Assembly (NCBI GenBank): GCA_015832175.1
Contig: WJXW01000002.1
Coordinates: 1,612,001 to 1,676,000 of the forward strand
Reading direction: 5' to 3'
DNA from: Paraphaeosphaeria minitans
Taxonomy: Eukaryota > Ascomycota > Dothideomycetes > Pleosporales > Didymosphaeriaceae
DNA: 64,000 bases
The position numbers and the translations under genes are program-made. Shown here piece after piece: positions 54,462-64,000 of the stretch. The first letter of the stretch is position 1. Each line of letters opens with the position of its first letter. The notes beneath the pieces are model-generated. The model saw nothing but the letters and a program-made list of their open reading frames with translations. It searched no databases and was not told the origin of the DNA.

Positions 54462-55134
54462 CAGCGTGTGCAACAGTACGTAGTACGTACCGGTCGACCT
54501 TAGTACGTATAGTACGGGTGAAATATCGGTACGGTACCACTCGCGACCCGTAGGTACCAAATTAGCGCCTGTACGGACTAAGTACGGTTTAAATAGTATA
54601 CAATTTTCCTAATCAGGAAGGAGGTCTGCGGTGAGGTCTACGCTGTTACTGGCCTAATCGCCTTCTAGCGCTATGAACTCGCGCTCCTTGCCCACTATAT
54701 AGGAATCTAGGTCTTTAAGGTGACTAGGCACAGTATCTCTCTGCAACTAGTTCTTGTAATAAGGTAGTTAATAGGATAGCGTTGCGAGCAGTAGAGGTAT
54801 AATATAGTGTTAGGGTAGCTAGTTACGATGCTGTCGCCTGTGACAAGCGTGTATTATAGGAGTTAACCTACGACGGCCTGCATTTGCGCGATGTAGGTAT
54901 ATCGTATACCTAAAGTAGTATAGATCTACTATATCTAACGCCTCACTAATTAATCCACGAATATCTAACACCTAAGCGATTAACCTACACCTCCTTCTTA
55001 ATTAGGAACTGTACAGCCGTACTACGGCTCAAGAACCTACTACGGTACGGTTACGGTACAGGTCGAATATCAGTACGGTACGTACGGCCCAAAATCAACT
55101 ACGGGCCGTATAATACGGACTGTTGCACACGCTG
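54462..55134. mobile_element. Non-autonomous hAT-type DNA transposon (673 bp)
   Basis: The left end reads CAGCGTGTGCAACAGT and the right end ACTGTTGCACACGCTG, a perfect 16-bp terminal inverted repeat; the match continues imperfectly (ACGTA versus CCGTA). The element is flanked on both sides by ATGATATC (54454-54461 and 55135-55142), an 8-bp target-site duplication. Eight-base duplications and CA(G) termini are features of the hAT superfamily. Both ends carry clustered GTACG/CGTAC/TACGG words (about 54476-54600 and 55015-55115), like the subterminal repeats bound by hAT transposases. The interior is AT-rich with stops in all frames and no transposase remnant, so it would need a transposase from elsewhere. 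Confidence 0.85.
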
Positions 55135-55142
55135 ATGATATC
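55135..55142. repeat. Right target-site duplication
   Basis: ATGATATC, second copy of the 8-bp duplication flanking the element. Confidence 0.85.
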
Positions 55143-55656
55143 ACAGCGTTCGAATTCGTTGTTACTTTCTCTGCATTCCGCGTGGGTGAACTGGACGGAT
55201 CTTTAGGTTCTTGATTCGACTGAGCGAAGATAGAACGTTGGCCACACTACCGTAGTCCAGCCCTCTGTTGCGCTACATCCACAGCCGCAACTTGAAACAG
55301 CTATTCCAGTCCGGGTCCTGCGATGTAGCTTGTGAAAGGCACCATGTCACCGAATTGACGGGCTGTGTTCCGGCGGCGCGCCGCCTGTTGACCGCACCTG
55401 TACTCAGTGCTACAATGCGCCTCTCTGCTATAGTAGCAACCTGTCAATAATATACTAGCTCAAGTGCCGCGAGCCCAAGTAAACGGGTCGAATCTTGACT
55501 GCTCCCAATAGAGTCTCATTGTTGAACGCTACGCAGCACTTTGTCCTGTGTAGCTTCCAGGAAGCTCGTGCATCCAATATTGAAAGCTACCATGCGCCTC
55601 CTTTTACTACTAATAAAATTGATTGACCCCAAATTTCATCGCACTGCACACCCGAT
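55143..55656. other. Intergenic, upstream of the small membrane protein gene
   Basis: No gene supported. ATGCGCCTC followed by CTACTA/CTATAG-like text occurs twice (about 55415 and 55591), perhaps an old short duplication. Confidence 0.4.
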
Positions 55657-56205
55657 ATGGCTTCAAAATCGACAGCTAGCAGTGATATCTTGCCTTCCAA
55701 GACGCCCCTCGAGACGGCGAGCTCGCAGAGCGTCGAAAACATCACCACATCTTACGTGGGATATACGACACTGGCCACTTCCTTGGTATCGCCGACGGAG
55801 ACCGCGCTTCTCTCAAACGAGACCGCAACAACACCAACTGATGCCGCTGGGCCGGTCGTTATCTCTCCAGATGACATTCCGCCCGGCTGGATACCTGATA
55901 TGGAGCGCGAAGACACCATCGCATTTCACAACGAGTTGATAATCATGCTAGGATTACTTGCGATGGGAATCTTGGCTGTCTGGGTATGGTCTCTGTGCGG
56001 GTAGGTTTTATCTAGTCTGATCGAAATAGCAAGGAGACCCCTTGACCTGACTGCCACCCTGGTATGCTTTTGCTGACGTTCTTGCAGGTGCTGGTGGCGC
56101 GGAGAGTGCTTCTGGCACTGCGACCAAGGAACTTGTTGGGGCATCCCGAAAAAGTGGAGGAGGATGAGGATGAAGAAGAAGGGATATCGTGAGCAGACGA
56201 CCTAG
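55657..56205 (+). CDS. Small single-pass membrane protein with Cys/Trp-rich juxtamembrane segment
   Basis: Exons 55657-56000 and 56088-56205 give 153 residues. The first ~90 residues are Ser/Thr-rich with N-glycosylation sequons (NIT at 28-30, NET at 54-56). One membrane segment follows (about 94-112, LIIMLGLLAMGILAVWVW). The splice join yields LCGCWWRGECFWHCDQGTCW, with five Cys and four Trp, then a strongly basic end (KKWRRMRMKKKGYREQTT). With no signal peptide, the most likely topology is N-terminus outside and basic tail inside (positive-inside rule), so the Cys cluster would lie at the inner membrane face, where Cys are often palmitoylated. I recognise no family; the exon 2 frame is short, so the model is moderately supported. 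Confidence 0.55.
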
Positions 56206-57044
56206 GGATATGGATGAACGCTGGCTTTATACCTGAGGTGGTATCTCGTGGGTGAATATCTCTAATAATTTCAAGGTCGTGGAGGTTCCGGTCCATCATT
56301 CCATTGTTTGGGATGATTGACACCGTTGCAGGCATGGGATACACTGCATTATTCTCGACTCTGTCAAATACTTGAGACTATAGGACCTTCATTCAGATCT
56401 ATCAACGCTTTTCAAACTCTTCGATAACATCAGTACCTCCATGCTGGCTTGGCTAATACTGTATGTTTGCGTAAAGCCCAATCGGCAGAGCAAAGGCTTC
56501 CATAGACGCTCTCCATTATCATGAAAGGTTCAGATCAGCAAGATCAATATCTCCCACCAAGGTGGAAGGCCTCTTGCGCGCAACCGCAGATTGGATTCAA
56601 GCCACCTCGACAAGTACCCGAGTTTCTCTCACGTCAATATATCCATGCTTCCCGTTCGTTCGCCTTCCAGAGATCCGTCGATCTATGTCTGTGTTCACAT
56701 CCAACTCCATCGGCCCGTGAACTTTTGACACGTGACATGCCCTTCCCCTACGGGCGCACGTTTCGTGACGTCTCCTTAGCGTAGTGAAAGTGCGCGGCGT
56801 TTCTTTCTATATCAACACTACCGCCTTCGACAGTGCCTCAGCACCTGATCAGACAGGTAGCACCGTGATTCAAAACCGAGCATCGGCTGCAATCGTAAAA
56901 GCGTCAGCACCCTCTATATATCCACACCGCACCCACTCCAAAGTCCTTTCAACACCCAGAATTATTCCCGCTTGGGTTTGCTGGACTGCCAGGTGAAGTT
57001 TCCGACCTTTGCAACCCGCATATATCCCTGGCTTTTCCGCCAAG
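56206..57044. other. Intergenic region
   Basis: 839 bp without a supported gene; nothing distinctive. Confidence 0.4.
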
Positions 57045-59171
57045 ATGTCCACAGCATCACTTCCCACGAAGCACGCACATGTTCAAGCTGGGAAGAATAC
57101 GCCGCAGCCGTTGAACACTGTCTCAGAACACACTGAACTGATAGAAGCATCACAAACGCAACCGGAGGACGACACGCTCACAGATATCGGCTCCGACACA
57201 GAAATCGAGGACAGGTATGAGTCGAGTGCTCGATTAATGCGCCAAGAGGCAGAGGATGAACTTGCTTATCGACCAAAAAATGGCTACGGCCAACGACCTT
57301 GGGCCAGTCCGATTCGGACGCGTTTCCAGAAGCCCATGTACAACGTGACAATAGGGTTTGCCCGCCATATGCAGGAGCAGGGTCTCGATATTGAAGCACT
57401 ACCGTTGCAGCAGCGGCTAATAATCCAAGAGATGCTTGGCACTGATCGAAAGATAAAGGAGAAGGAAGCTTCTGAGGCTGCTGAAGCTGCCGCAGCTAAA
57501 TTTCCTAAAGTTCGTCCACACGCTGTAGACGTGTTCTCTGGCATAATTCCTCCGAAGAAGAGGCCTCTACACTGGGGTCGTAAAGAGCATTTTTCAGGCA
57601 TGAAGAATCACTTCAATAGCCTTCAATTTCGACGAGCGTTGTACGAGGATGGCGTTGATGATGTTGAAGGTCTCAAGGCCATGAGCACCGATGCGCTTGT
57701 GACGATGTGGATGCAACGCCGGGTTGAGCTACACTCAGGCCTGGGCTATAGCCAGCATGCCGGTACCGAAGAATCTATTGAAGGAGGTTATAAAACTCTT
57801 GTTGGTGGTACCGAGAATGTGCTCCAGGTGCCTACAGCCGAAGAGCCTGCTCATGGACCCATTAGCATGGCTGCAATCTACTCATACCAGGAATCTCAAG
57901 CTGCGTACGAGTTCCCTGACGCAGGACTTCCAACGCGGCCTTCTGCTCCCACTTTTGGCAACGGAATCCCAACAGCCGACACCGGAATTCCTATACCGCT
58001 CGCAACCAGTTCAGGTAACCGTCAGATCGAAGAGAACTTTACGAATACCACTGTCTTGAATCCGTTCGTGAGCCCGAAACCTATACTCAGTACTGACCCC
58101 ACAGCCATGGCTGAAGCTATTCCTGCGAAGCATGGCCGGGGCCGCAGGAAGCACAAAGAACCTGATCCCGAGAAGGCTCGCCGCGAAGCTGTTGCTGCTC
58201 GGGTTGACCGTTACCCCCTATCCATACCCGGAAATAACAAGGGTGAGCCTCTTTCGATGAATCTCAAGATGTCAGCTTTCACAATCAAGCAAAAGTACAA
58301 TCTCAAAATGACGAAACAATTGCTGGAGGACTACGGTATTCTCCCAACCGATCCGAAAGACTTATCCCCACATGAGAAGCTCGCCGAACATCTGGTCAAG
58401 GAGCGAGACAAGCTGATTAAGAGTGGAGCTAAGCTTCAGGAGCCGTGGACCCACGATCGTCTTGAAGCATATGTTGCTGCCCAGGAAGCAAAGGGTGCTA
58501 TTGTTTCAGCTGCATTCGTTCCCGGAGATGGATCGATTCATACTCAGCTATCGCTGCATTCATCGACTGAGAAGTTTGATAGCACGACTGGATATAAATC
58601 TGCCTACCCTCATTCCGCGTCTGGCACCAGCTTTACAAGAAAGAAGCGCACTCGGGAGACAGCAGATTTTGAAAACGACGAATTTGGAACCCTATCTCAC
58701 AAGCGGCTGCGAAAGGGTGCAAAGATTGAGACGGTCACTCAAAACACCTTACTGGAGCCACAGATATCATCTGCGCATGTGCCAACAGCGTATGATGCGT
58801 CCTTCCATTCGCGTCCTCTCGGAAATGAGCCTTTATATGGATCAGCTCTACACTCGAACGCGTACGCGCATCCTACCTTACACAGCCCTCAGCAGCTTGA
58901 TCAATCAAATTGGAATAATCGGTTCCAGGAGCTTCAGAATGACAATACACAGCCGCCGCAATGGTCCAATGTCGGTCGGTGGGCTTATGAGCAAGAATCC
59001 GTTAATCAGGACGATCACACCACCAGTAACTTTCACCAGAACGAATTCCTGCAATCATCACAAGTCTTTGCCTCTACCTACACGATGCCTTCGGTGCCTT
59101 TTATGGCCAACAATATGGCGAAACCTTCGATACCTGATATTCTTATTGATCCGGATCTCCTCGATTTGTAG
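57045..59171 (+). CDS. Large hypothetical protein, probably nuclear
   Basis: Single exon of 708 residues from the first true ATG (CCAAGATGTCC); the frame extends further only through TTG. The N-terminus is acidic (DDTLTDIGSDTEIEDRYESS). Two better-ordered segments are visible: RPWASPIRTRFQKPMYNVTI continuing to a Lys/Glu/Ala helix (KEKEASEAAEAAAAK) and KKRPLHWGRKEHFSGMKNHF; and a later one around MSAFTIKQKYNLKMTKQLLE, DLSPHEKLAEHLVKERDKLI and EAYVAAQEAKG. Basic patches (KHGRGRRKHKEPDPEKARRE and TRKKRTRE) look like nuclear signals. The C-terminus is Gln/Asn/Ser-rich. Third-position GC is lower than in the left half of the window. No family recognised. Confidence 0.65.
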   Translation: MSTASLPTKHAHVQAGKNTPQPLNTVSEHTELIEASQTQPEDDTLTDIGSDTEIEDRYESSARLMRQEAEDELAYRPKNGYGQRPWASPIRTRFQKPMYNVTIGFARHMQEQGLDIEALPLQQRLIIQEMLGTDRKIKEKEASEAAEAAAAKFPKVRPHAVDVFSGIIPPKKRPLHWGRKEHFSGMKNHFNSLQFRRALYEDGVDDVEGLKAMSTDALVTMWMQRRVELHSGLGYSQHAGTEESIEGGYKTLVGGTENVLQVPTAEEPAHGPISMAAIYSYQESQAAYEFPDAGLPTRPSAPTFGNGIPTADTGIPIPLATSSGNRQIEENFTNTTVLNPFVSPKPILSTDPTAMAEAIPAKHGRGRRKHKEPDPEKARREAVAARVDRYPLSIPGNNKGEPLSMNLKMSAFTIKQKYNLKMTKQLLEDYGILPTDPKDLSPHEKLAEHLVKERDKLIKSGAKLQEPWTHDRLEAYVAAQEAKGAIVSAAFVPGDGSIHTQLSLHSSTEKFDSTTGYKSAYPHSASGTSFTRKKRTRETADFENDEFGTLSHKRLRKGAKIETVTQNTLLEPQISSAHVPTAYDASFHSRPLGNEPLYGSALHSNAYAHPTLHSPQQLDQSNWNNRFQELQNDNTQPPQWSNVGRWAYEQESVNQDDHTTSNFHQNEFLQSSQVFASTYTMPSVPFMANNMAKPSIPDILIDPDLLDL

Positions 59172-59712
59172 GAGGTAAAATGTTTGAAGGAGGACTTGTA
59201 CTCCACGCAGGGGTTCTGGACGGTCCATGATCGTAGATTGCGATGTTTACTTTGCCGGCGTTTGATCTCTGCTTGCTACTCCAGAGTTTGGGATGCTGTC
59301 TGCGGAGTACACCAGGAGATTTACAGGTTTTCATTTGTTTCTATTTGATTGCTGGCTCGAAGCATGGCCCCACTTTTGCCCGATCAAAGATGTACGATCT
59401 TGGCTTTGTGTCGAGTTTGGGTGCCGGGAGTCCAGGGTGGAAGGTACCCCTTCTGTTGCGATCTTGTTTGTTTCACCTGATCGGCGTTTAAGGCTCCTTG
59501 TGATAGACACTACCTCGATTTGGTAGATTATAAGATTAGTAAGTATAAAACGCACGCTGCATATGCCTCATACTACCACGCCGAAATCGCGAATATAGTG
59601 AGTGGGATTGTCGTAACAATACACAGTCGAATCCTGTGCCTCTCCTCAACAGACTATCCCGGTTGCAGGTTCAAAATACACTGCTTAAAAACTCGGCTCT
59701 TTTTTCTTTGAA
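59172..59712. other. Convergent intergenic region
   Basis: No gene. A tRNA-like patch at about 59600-59690 was examined and rejected. Confidence 0.4.
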
Positions 59713-61536
59713 CTAGATGCGACTCTCGTTCGATTTCCTGTTCCGTAGATCCCCGATGCCACCATACCATCTTCCCGGGACCGGCTTCCCTATGGACATC
59801 ATCGATGTACCGTGAAACGTTGCTGGTAAATAGTGTTCTCCCGCGAATCCAAGATGCCCACTTAATGAATCTGTGGCCTCCAAAATCGTGCCGAATTTGA
59901 GTTTTTCGTCTCCTGCCTTGTGAAGTATTTCTTCCAAGGAAGCTAAGCACGCTCCATGTATGGCAGGGCCATTCGGACCAGCCACGGTAAGGGAATGGAC
60001 CAAGCTGTCTCTGACGAGACGCCCGCAGACTCTACTACTCCATAGAGACAGGTACACTAAACATCCGAGCCCGATGAGAAATACGACGGCAACCGTGCTG
60101 ATAACACGCGGCTTGTTGACTTGGTAGACAATCACGTTATGCTCGTCTGAGACGGACATGGTGACGTTCAGTGCCGCCTGTTCCGGACTTCCGGTTTTTT
60201 CGAGTAAAGGCGTGACCCAAAGCACGCGCTGCATGTGCGACAGTAGGTCGGCCGGCATCACGAGCGCTGTATCGGTATCTACAACCATGGTTCCCAGCAT
60301 GAAAAGCGATCGACCAAAGTTGAGCTTTCCATGTATATCGAGCACGGCCTTACCAACAAAGACTTCAAGGAAGGACGCAAAAAGAGCCATCACTCCACCA
60401 GCTGGTCCGTAAAAGCTAAGATCCTTGTCCATATAGCTGTCGAGATTGATGAATCGATCTTTAACGCAAGTGAGACCGCCCATGCTGCCAGTGCCGCCTT
60501 CGATGCGAGTGTTGCAGCTCCCTACAGCCGTTTGAGCCGTGCACAGATGCTTGAGGTAATGCGTGTTGTTGAACATGAAGGCTTGCACTTCAATTTTCGA
60601 TTTCAGGGCTGTTTGAACATCTACGCCTTCATACAACACCAAGACATTAGAAACATCCCGAAATTGTGTCAGGTCGTACTTTGGGTCGCTATCTGGGAGT
60701 TTTTCGGCATCCGGATATCGGTATGTGAAATTGTACACGTCCCAGCCATATTCATTGGTCTCTTTCCCTGGGATGGCCTCCATCTTGCAAGCCACGTCGA
60801 GGTACCTGACAGGACCGAAATTCGCAAAGCCGATAACGTTGGCGTCCGTGTAGCGGAGACTACTATGCTCCCCCATTAGAGCTGCGATCGCTGATCGCCT
60901 CGGTATCGTCGTTGCAGCTCCTGCGAGCATCACAGCAGAATCACTTTGGGCAAGCGACCCGTTGAACTGAGGGTGGTAGATAGCTATTCCTGTTTGAACG
61001 ATCTCTATTTCTGACCTCACTGTGATAGCGGATTGCAGAACAGGTTGAACCGCTGAGGTGACAGCCAGTCCCAAGACGCCGATCATCCAGCCGGCCTTGA
61101 ACGACGGGTAGCCAAACATGCCGACCGCCAAACGCGAAGCCAAGTGAAGCGATTCAATTCTCTTGAGCGGAATTCCATCTTGCTTCTTAGTTCCGAGAAG
61201 CGACTCTCCGTTGTCCAAGACCGGCGCGGCGATATTCTGCCAAAGGTTCTGATACAGCGCGATCCCGAGCAACCCCGCAAGCGCGCCTCGAATTAAGACT
61301 GCTCCTAATGCGATGAATGTAGGGGCGTACTCGTACCACGTGTTGCTTTTAGTTGGTCTCCCATCCGCGGAGAATGCTACTGCAATCACAAATCCGATGC
61401 CAATCAAGAGAGCAGTTGTCGAGATCCAAGTGGCTGAAGCGACTTGTTTGAAGGGTATGCGTCCACCGTCCGGAAATCGGGTGAACAAGCTGTGGAATTT
61501 TGGCGTTCGTGCTTTCTTGTTTCCATGCTGGCCCAC
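59713..61536 (-). CDS. Multi-pass membrane protein of a fungal-specific type, 5' end unresolved
   Basis: An open frame of about 607 codons. Near the N-terminus are hydrophobic segments (ISTTALLIGIGFVIAVAF, APTFIALGAVLIRGALAGLLG, AGWMIGVLGLAVTSAVQP), then a long hydrophilic region with sequons (NGS, NFT, NNT, NVT) and Cys, a hydrophobic patch around GGVMALFASFLEVF, and a last segment VISTVAVVFLIGLGCLVYLS followed by a cytosolic tail. Such proteins form expanded lineage-specific families in Dothideomycetes without known function. There is no ATG at the frame start (GTG at 61536; stop further up), so a short upstream exon is needed. One reading joins ATGGCAAGAACGC.. near 61610 to CATGGAAAC at about 61527, but its donor (GTCTTG) is weak. 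Confidence 0.65.
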   Translation of the reverse strand: MGQHGNKKARTPKFHSLFTRFPDGGRIPFKQVASATWISTTALLIGIGFVIAVAFSADGRPTKSNTWYEYAPTFIALGAVLIRGALAGLLGIALYQNLWQNIAAPVLDNGESLLGTKKQDGIPLKRIESLHLASRLAVGMFGYPSFKAGWMIGVLGLAVTSAVQPVLQSAITVRSEIEIVQTGIAIYHPQFNGSLAQSDSAVMLAGAATTIPRRSAIAALMGEHSSLRYTDANVIGFANFGPVRYLDVACKMEAIPGKETNEYGWDVYNFTYRYPDAEKLPDSDPKYDLTQFRDVSNVLVLYEGVDVQTALKSKIEVQAFMFNNTHYLKHLCTAQTAVGSCNTRIEGGTGSMGGLTCVKDRFINLDSYMDKDLSFYGPAGGVMALFASFLEVFVGKAVLDIHGKLNFGRSLFMLGTMVVDTDTALVMPADLLSHMQRVLWVTPLLEKTGSPEQAALNVTMSVSDEHNVIVYQVNKPRVISTVAVVFLIGLGCLVYLSLWSSRVCGRLVRDSLVHSLTVAGPNGPAIHGACLASLEEILHKAGDEKLKFGTILEATDSLSGHLGFAGEHYLPATFHGTSMMSIGKPVPGRWYGGIGDLRNRKSNESRI

Positions 61537-64000
61537 AGCAGTCGTTCAGACAGGCGTTAACAACAATGTGATGGTAGAAGCAAGACTTTTTGAAAGTATG
61601 AGCTTTGCGTTCTTGCCATTTTCTTTTCAGCCGCAGCTGGCTTCCACACACTTGTCTCTCTGGTGGGCTGACTGCTCGTGACTAGTCCGATTGAATGTGC
61701 ACTTGGTTACAGTTGTGCAATAGGTTCCAGGCCCCGCCACCGCGATACGAACCGTTTCACCACCAATAACTAGTCTAGCCAATCGAGACCCGCCAGAAGT
61801 GAACTTGCATTGAGAACAGAACCATCGATATATAGTGATTTAGTCCCCGCAATCGGGAACAATCTTTTTGATCACTGATCAACGACCATTCGTCACAGTG
61901 AGCGAAAAGAAAAATAGGAGTCCTTGATGTAGACCCGAGTATAGGCACTGTGAACATATGCGCCAACTTATTATACTATAATTTCATAAACATGTCGTTG
62001 TATTTTCGCACAGGATAATGTGCGCTAGTAGGTATTCCTACTTTGATTGGTCAGATACTGTGCGTATCCAGCTTTATTCTGTGTACTCTCCGGATTCCAA
62101 AGCTTTTTTGTCACCTTTGATCGCGTAGATTCATATAGAGCTTTGAAATACATATGTTAGGCAAGAAATAAGGAGCTATGACGATGGGGACATGTATCTG
62201 TTGTTGGATTGTCGGGTACACCACACGCGCGAATTACTGTATCGATACCAGCGGCTAACGTCAGAAGGAGCCTTCAATATTGCCAAATCGTGGACTTGTA
62301 CAATATTGAGCAGCTGCGATGAAATCATCGGCAAGTTAGCTTGCGTTGGCCTCTGGAAGCGTCCTATTGCATTCAGTGAGGCGTGGACACGAATCAATTT
62401 AACCCTCACGCCAAATGCGGCATATACAGTGCAATATCATCTGTTAATTTCTTCTAGGCGTTTGGGACCCTCAATATTAAGATAGGCGCGCTCCATAACT
62501 TCTCATTGGAGAGCATGTGTGATCACTAAGCATCGCGCAGTGGCTGCTAGAAAAGACTGTTGCGATCGGCTACGAAGAAAATGTGGTACGGCCTGCTAAT
62601 GGATCTAATAAGGCATCAGCGAAGGGAAAACTGAAGCGCGGAAATTCGAATAAAGTCGCGCCTGTGTAGACATCAAGTTGAGATTATTTGTCACGATGGC
62701 TGAAGCAATCGCTTTCTATCAGCCGATAATCGCTGACACTGCGTAACGCCGAGCGATTGATCATCGGTGCCTCGACACTGCCTTTTGCCGTTCCAAAAAT
62801 AGAGATGAGAACAGTAACAGACGCCACGATTATCTACCCGAGATCCTGACGAAAAGTTGGAAGACATTGGTTCCCTTTGTGAGAATCAAGGCGAAGAGGT
62901 AAATGCATAAACAAACTGAAAGCTCAGCTACAACGACGCGAGTGATCGTGCCTATAGCTAACCAGCTCGATGGACTGTCGGCCAAAGGAACCTAAAGATG
63001 AAACAGCACACTATGTCGCACCTCAACAACAAGTGTATAACTACAAACTAGAACTTGTCTGCCTTTCTGCCTCTTAATCGGCATTTACAACATGCGCAAT
63101 GCCAGCGTGGCGTTGATGTTCATGAACGTTGCAATTTGTCTCGTAAAAAATGTCCAAGAATGATTTGTGACGCGGGACGGAAGTACGCTTAACAAGATTA
63201 CCTGAAGAAAAATATCCAGTCTGCACCTTGCCTGCCGTTCTCTTCTGCGAGACCAATTTCGATGTCCTCCCAAAGACCTGGGTTCCAAATTGGCTGGGAG
63301 TATAACAATGTAAACAATTGTACAACCTTCGCCATTGAAGCCAGTCATAAACACAGATGAAAATAAATAATTATATCAAGCATAACATCAAGCGTTTCGT
63401 GCACGAATGGACGAGTTTCACAGGGAAGGAAGATCCGAAAGTCAACAATTGGAGGGCATGGAGCCTAAAAATTTCACTGCCTACACATACAACACAACTT
63501 CTTCGTCTAATTCTTGAATCAAACTTTCAGCTAGGAGAGAAAACCTTTCAGTTCAAGCGCCACTTAGTCAATGGTAGAGTTTTTATTAATGTAAAGCTTA
63601 TGTTCAAAGAAGAAAGCATATCTCACTAGGTCACAGTTAGCGCTCGGATCTTGTTACACGTTCGTCACGTACGGGTGAAAAAAAGATGCAGCTCGTCTCC
63701 AAGTTGAAAAACTCAGTATTTGATTTTGGAGAAGATTTTCAATACAACCTACCAGAAGATTGTCGACAGAACAAAAATTGTGGTACACGCGAAGGTATCT
63801 CGTTCTATTTTGCCCGCCCTTAGACTCTGCACGATCGAGGAGAAAGTCAGAAAATACTGAACTCTGCCTGTCTCATACCTATCTCTGGTTTGTGAAGATC
63901 CATCATCTACTGGTAATGTTACAGGACCATCTAATTGCATGTGGAATCTTGCAATACAGCCTTAACCTGAATTATCATCTCACTGGTTTCAAAATAAAGC
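61537..64000. other. AT-rich gene-poor end of the window
   Basis: About 2.5 kb without a gene I can support. Short frames (for example 62192-62485, 63074-63354, 63357-63629) show no family features. The start of the minus-strand membrane protein gene must lie in the first ~150 bp. No terminal repeats or tandem arrays were found by eye. Confidence 0.45.

Noticed and set aside
59590..59690. tRNA-like patch (stem CACAG/CTGTG with loop TCGAATC, and GGTTCAAAAT text)
   Set aside because: The loop lacks the TTC of a T-loop, and no acceptor, D or anticodon arms of correct spacing could be built.

Overview
The window looks like nuclear DNA of a filamentous ascomycete (Pezizomycotina, most likely a Dothideomycete; the class is my inference). 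Most genes carry short introns of about 45-60 nt with GT..AG ends and a CTAA/CTGA-like branch site just upstream of the acceptor. Third codon positions are GC-rich. There is no operon structure, and the families (Zn2Cys6 regulator, Rho4, DASH complex, alpha-aminoadipate lysine synthesis, 2EXR/F-box-like LPPEIR proteins) are fungal. I resolved about 26 protein genes. Exon joins were derived by hand and checked by reading-frame arithmetic and family continuity. No rRNA, CRISPR array or convincing tRNA was found.

Layout. 1-10 kb: an LPPEIR-type protein, a GNAT acetyltransferase, isopentenyl-diphosphate isomerase (sterol/isoprenoid) and homocitrate synthase (first lysine step), all on the minus strand, then a GFA-domain remnant beside a ~100-bp tandem array. 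10.8-20.3 kb: an Asi3-like membrane RING ubiquitin ligase, a tentative small CxxC gene, two conserved fungal unknowns (one with a HicA-like C-terminal module) and a Lys-rich small protein. 21-29 kb: a Zn2Cys6 transcription factor and a 7-exon SNF2/RING ATPase. 30-36 kb: a vacuolar-type Ca2+/H+ exchanger and a sphingoid-base-phosphate phosphatase, separated by 2 kb of repeats. 36-45 kb: Rho4, Dad1, Sen34, a GH135-type surface protein and a gene with a duplicated exon. 45-53 kb: pantothenate synthetase, Dbp7, Rad18 and an unknown. 53-64 kb: a more AT-rich, gene-poor tail with a non-autonomous hAT-type transposon (16-bp terminal inverted repeats, 8-bp target duplication), a small Cys/Trp-rich membrane protein, a nuclear-looking unknown and a multi-pass membrane protein.

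The genes do not form a biosynthetic cluster; most are ordinary housekeeping genes, several in divergent pairs sharing 250-400 bp promoters (phosphatase/RHO4, DAD1/SEN34, PAN6/DBP7). The unusual material is (i) the hAT-type element, (ii) an exon-duplication gene with two symmetric phase 1-1 exons, (iii) minisatellites that run into stop codons, (iv) a GH135-like protein with an altered active-site signature and (v) the HicA-like module. I did not find a clear new multi-gene system.
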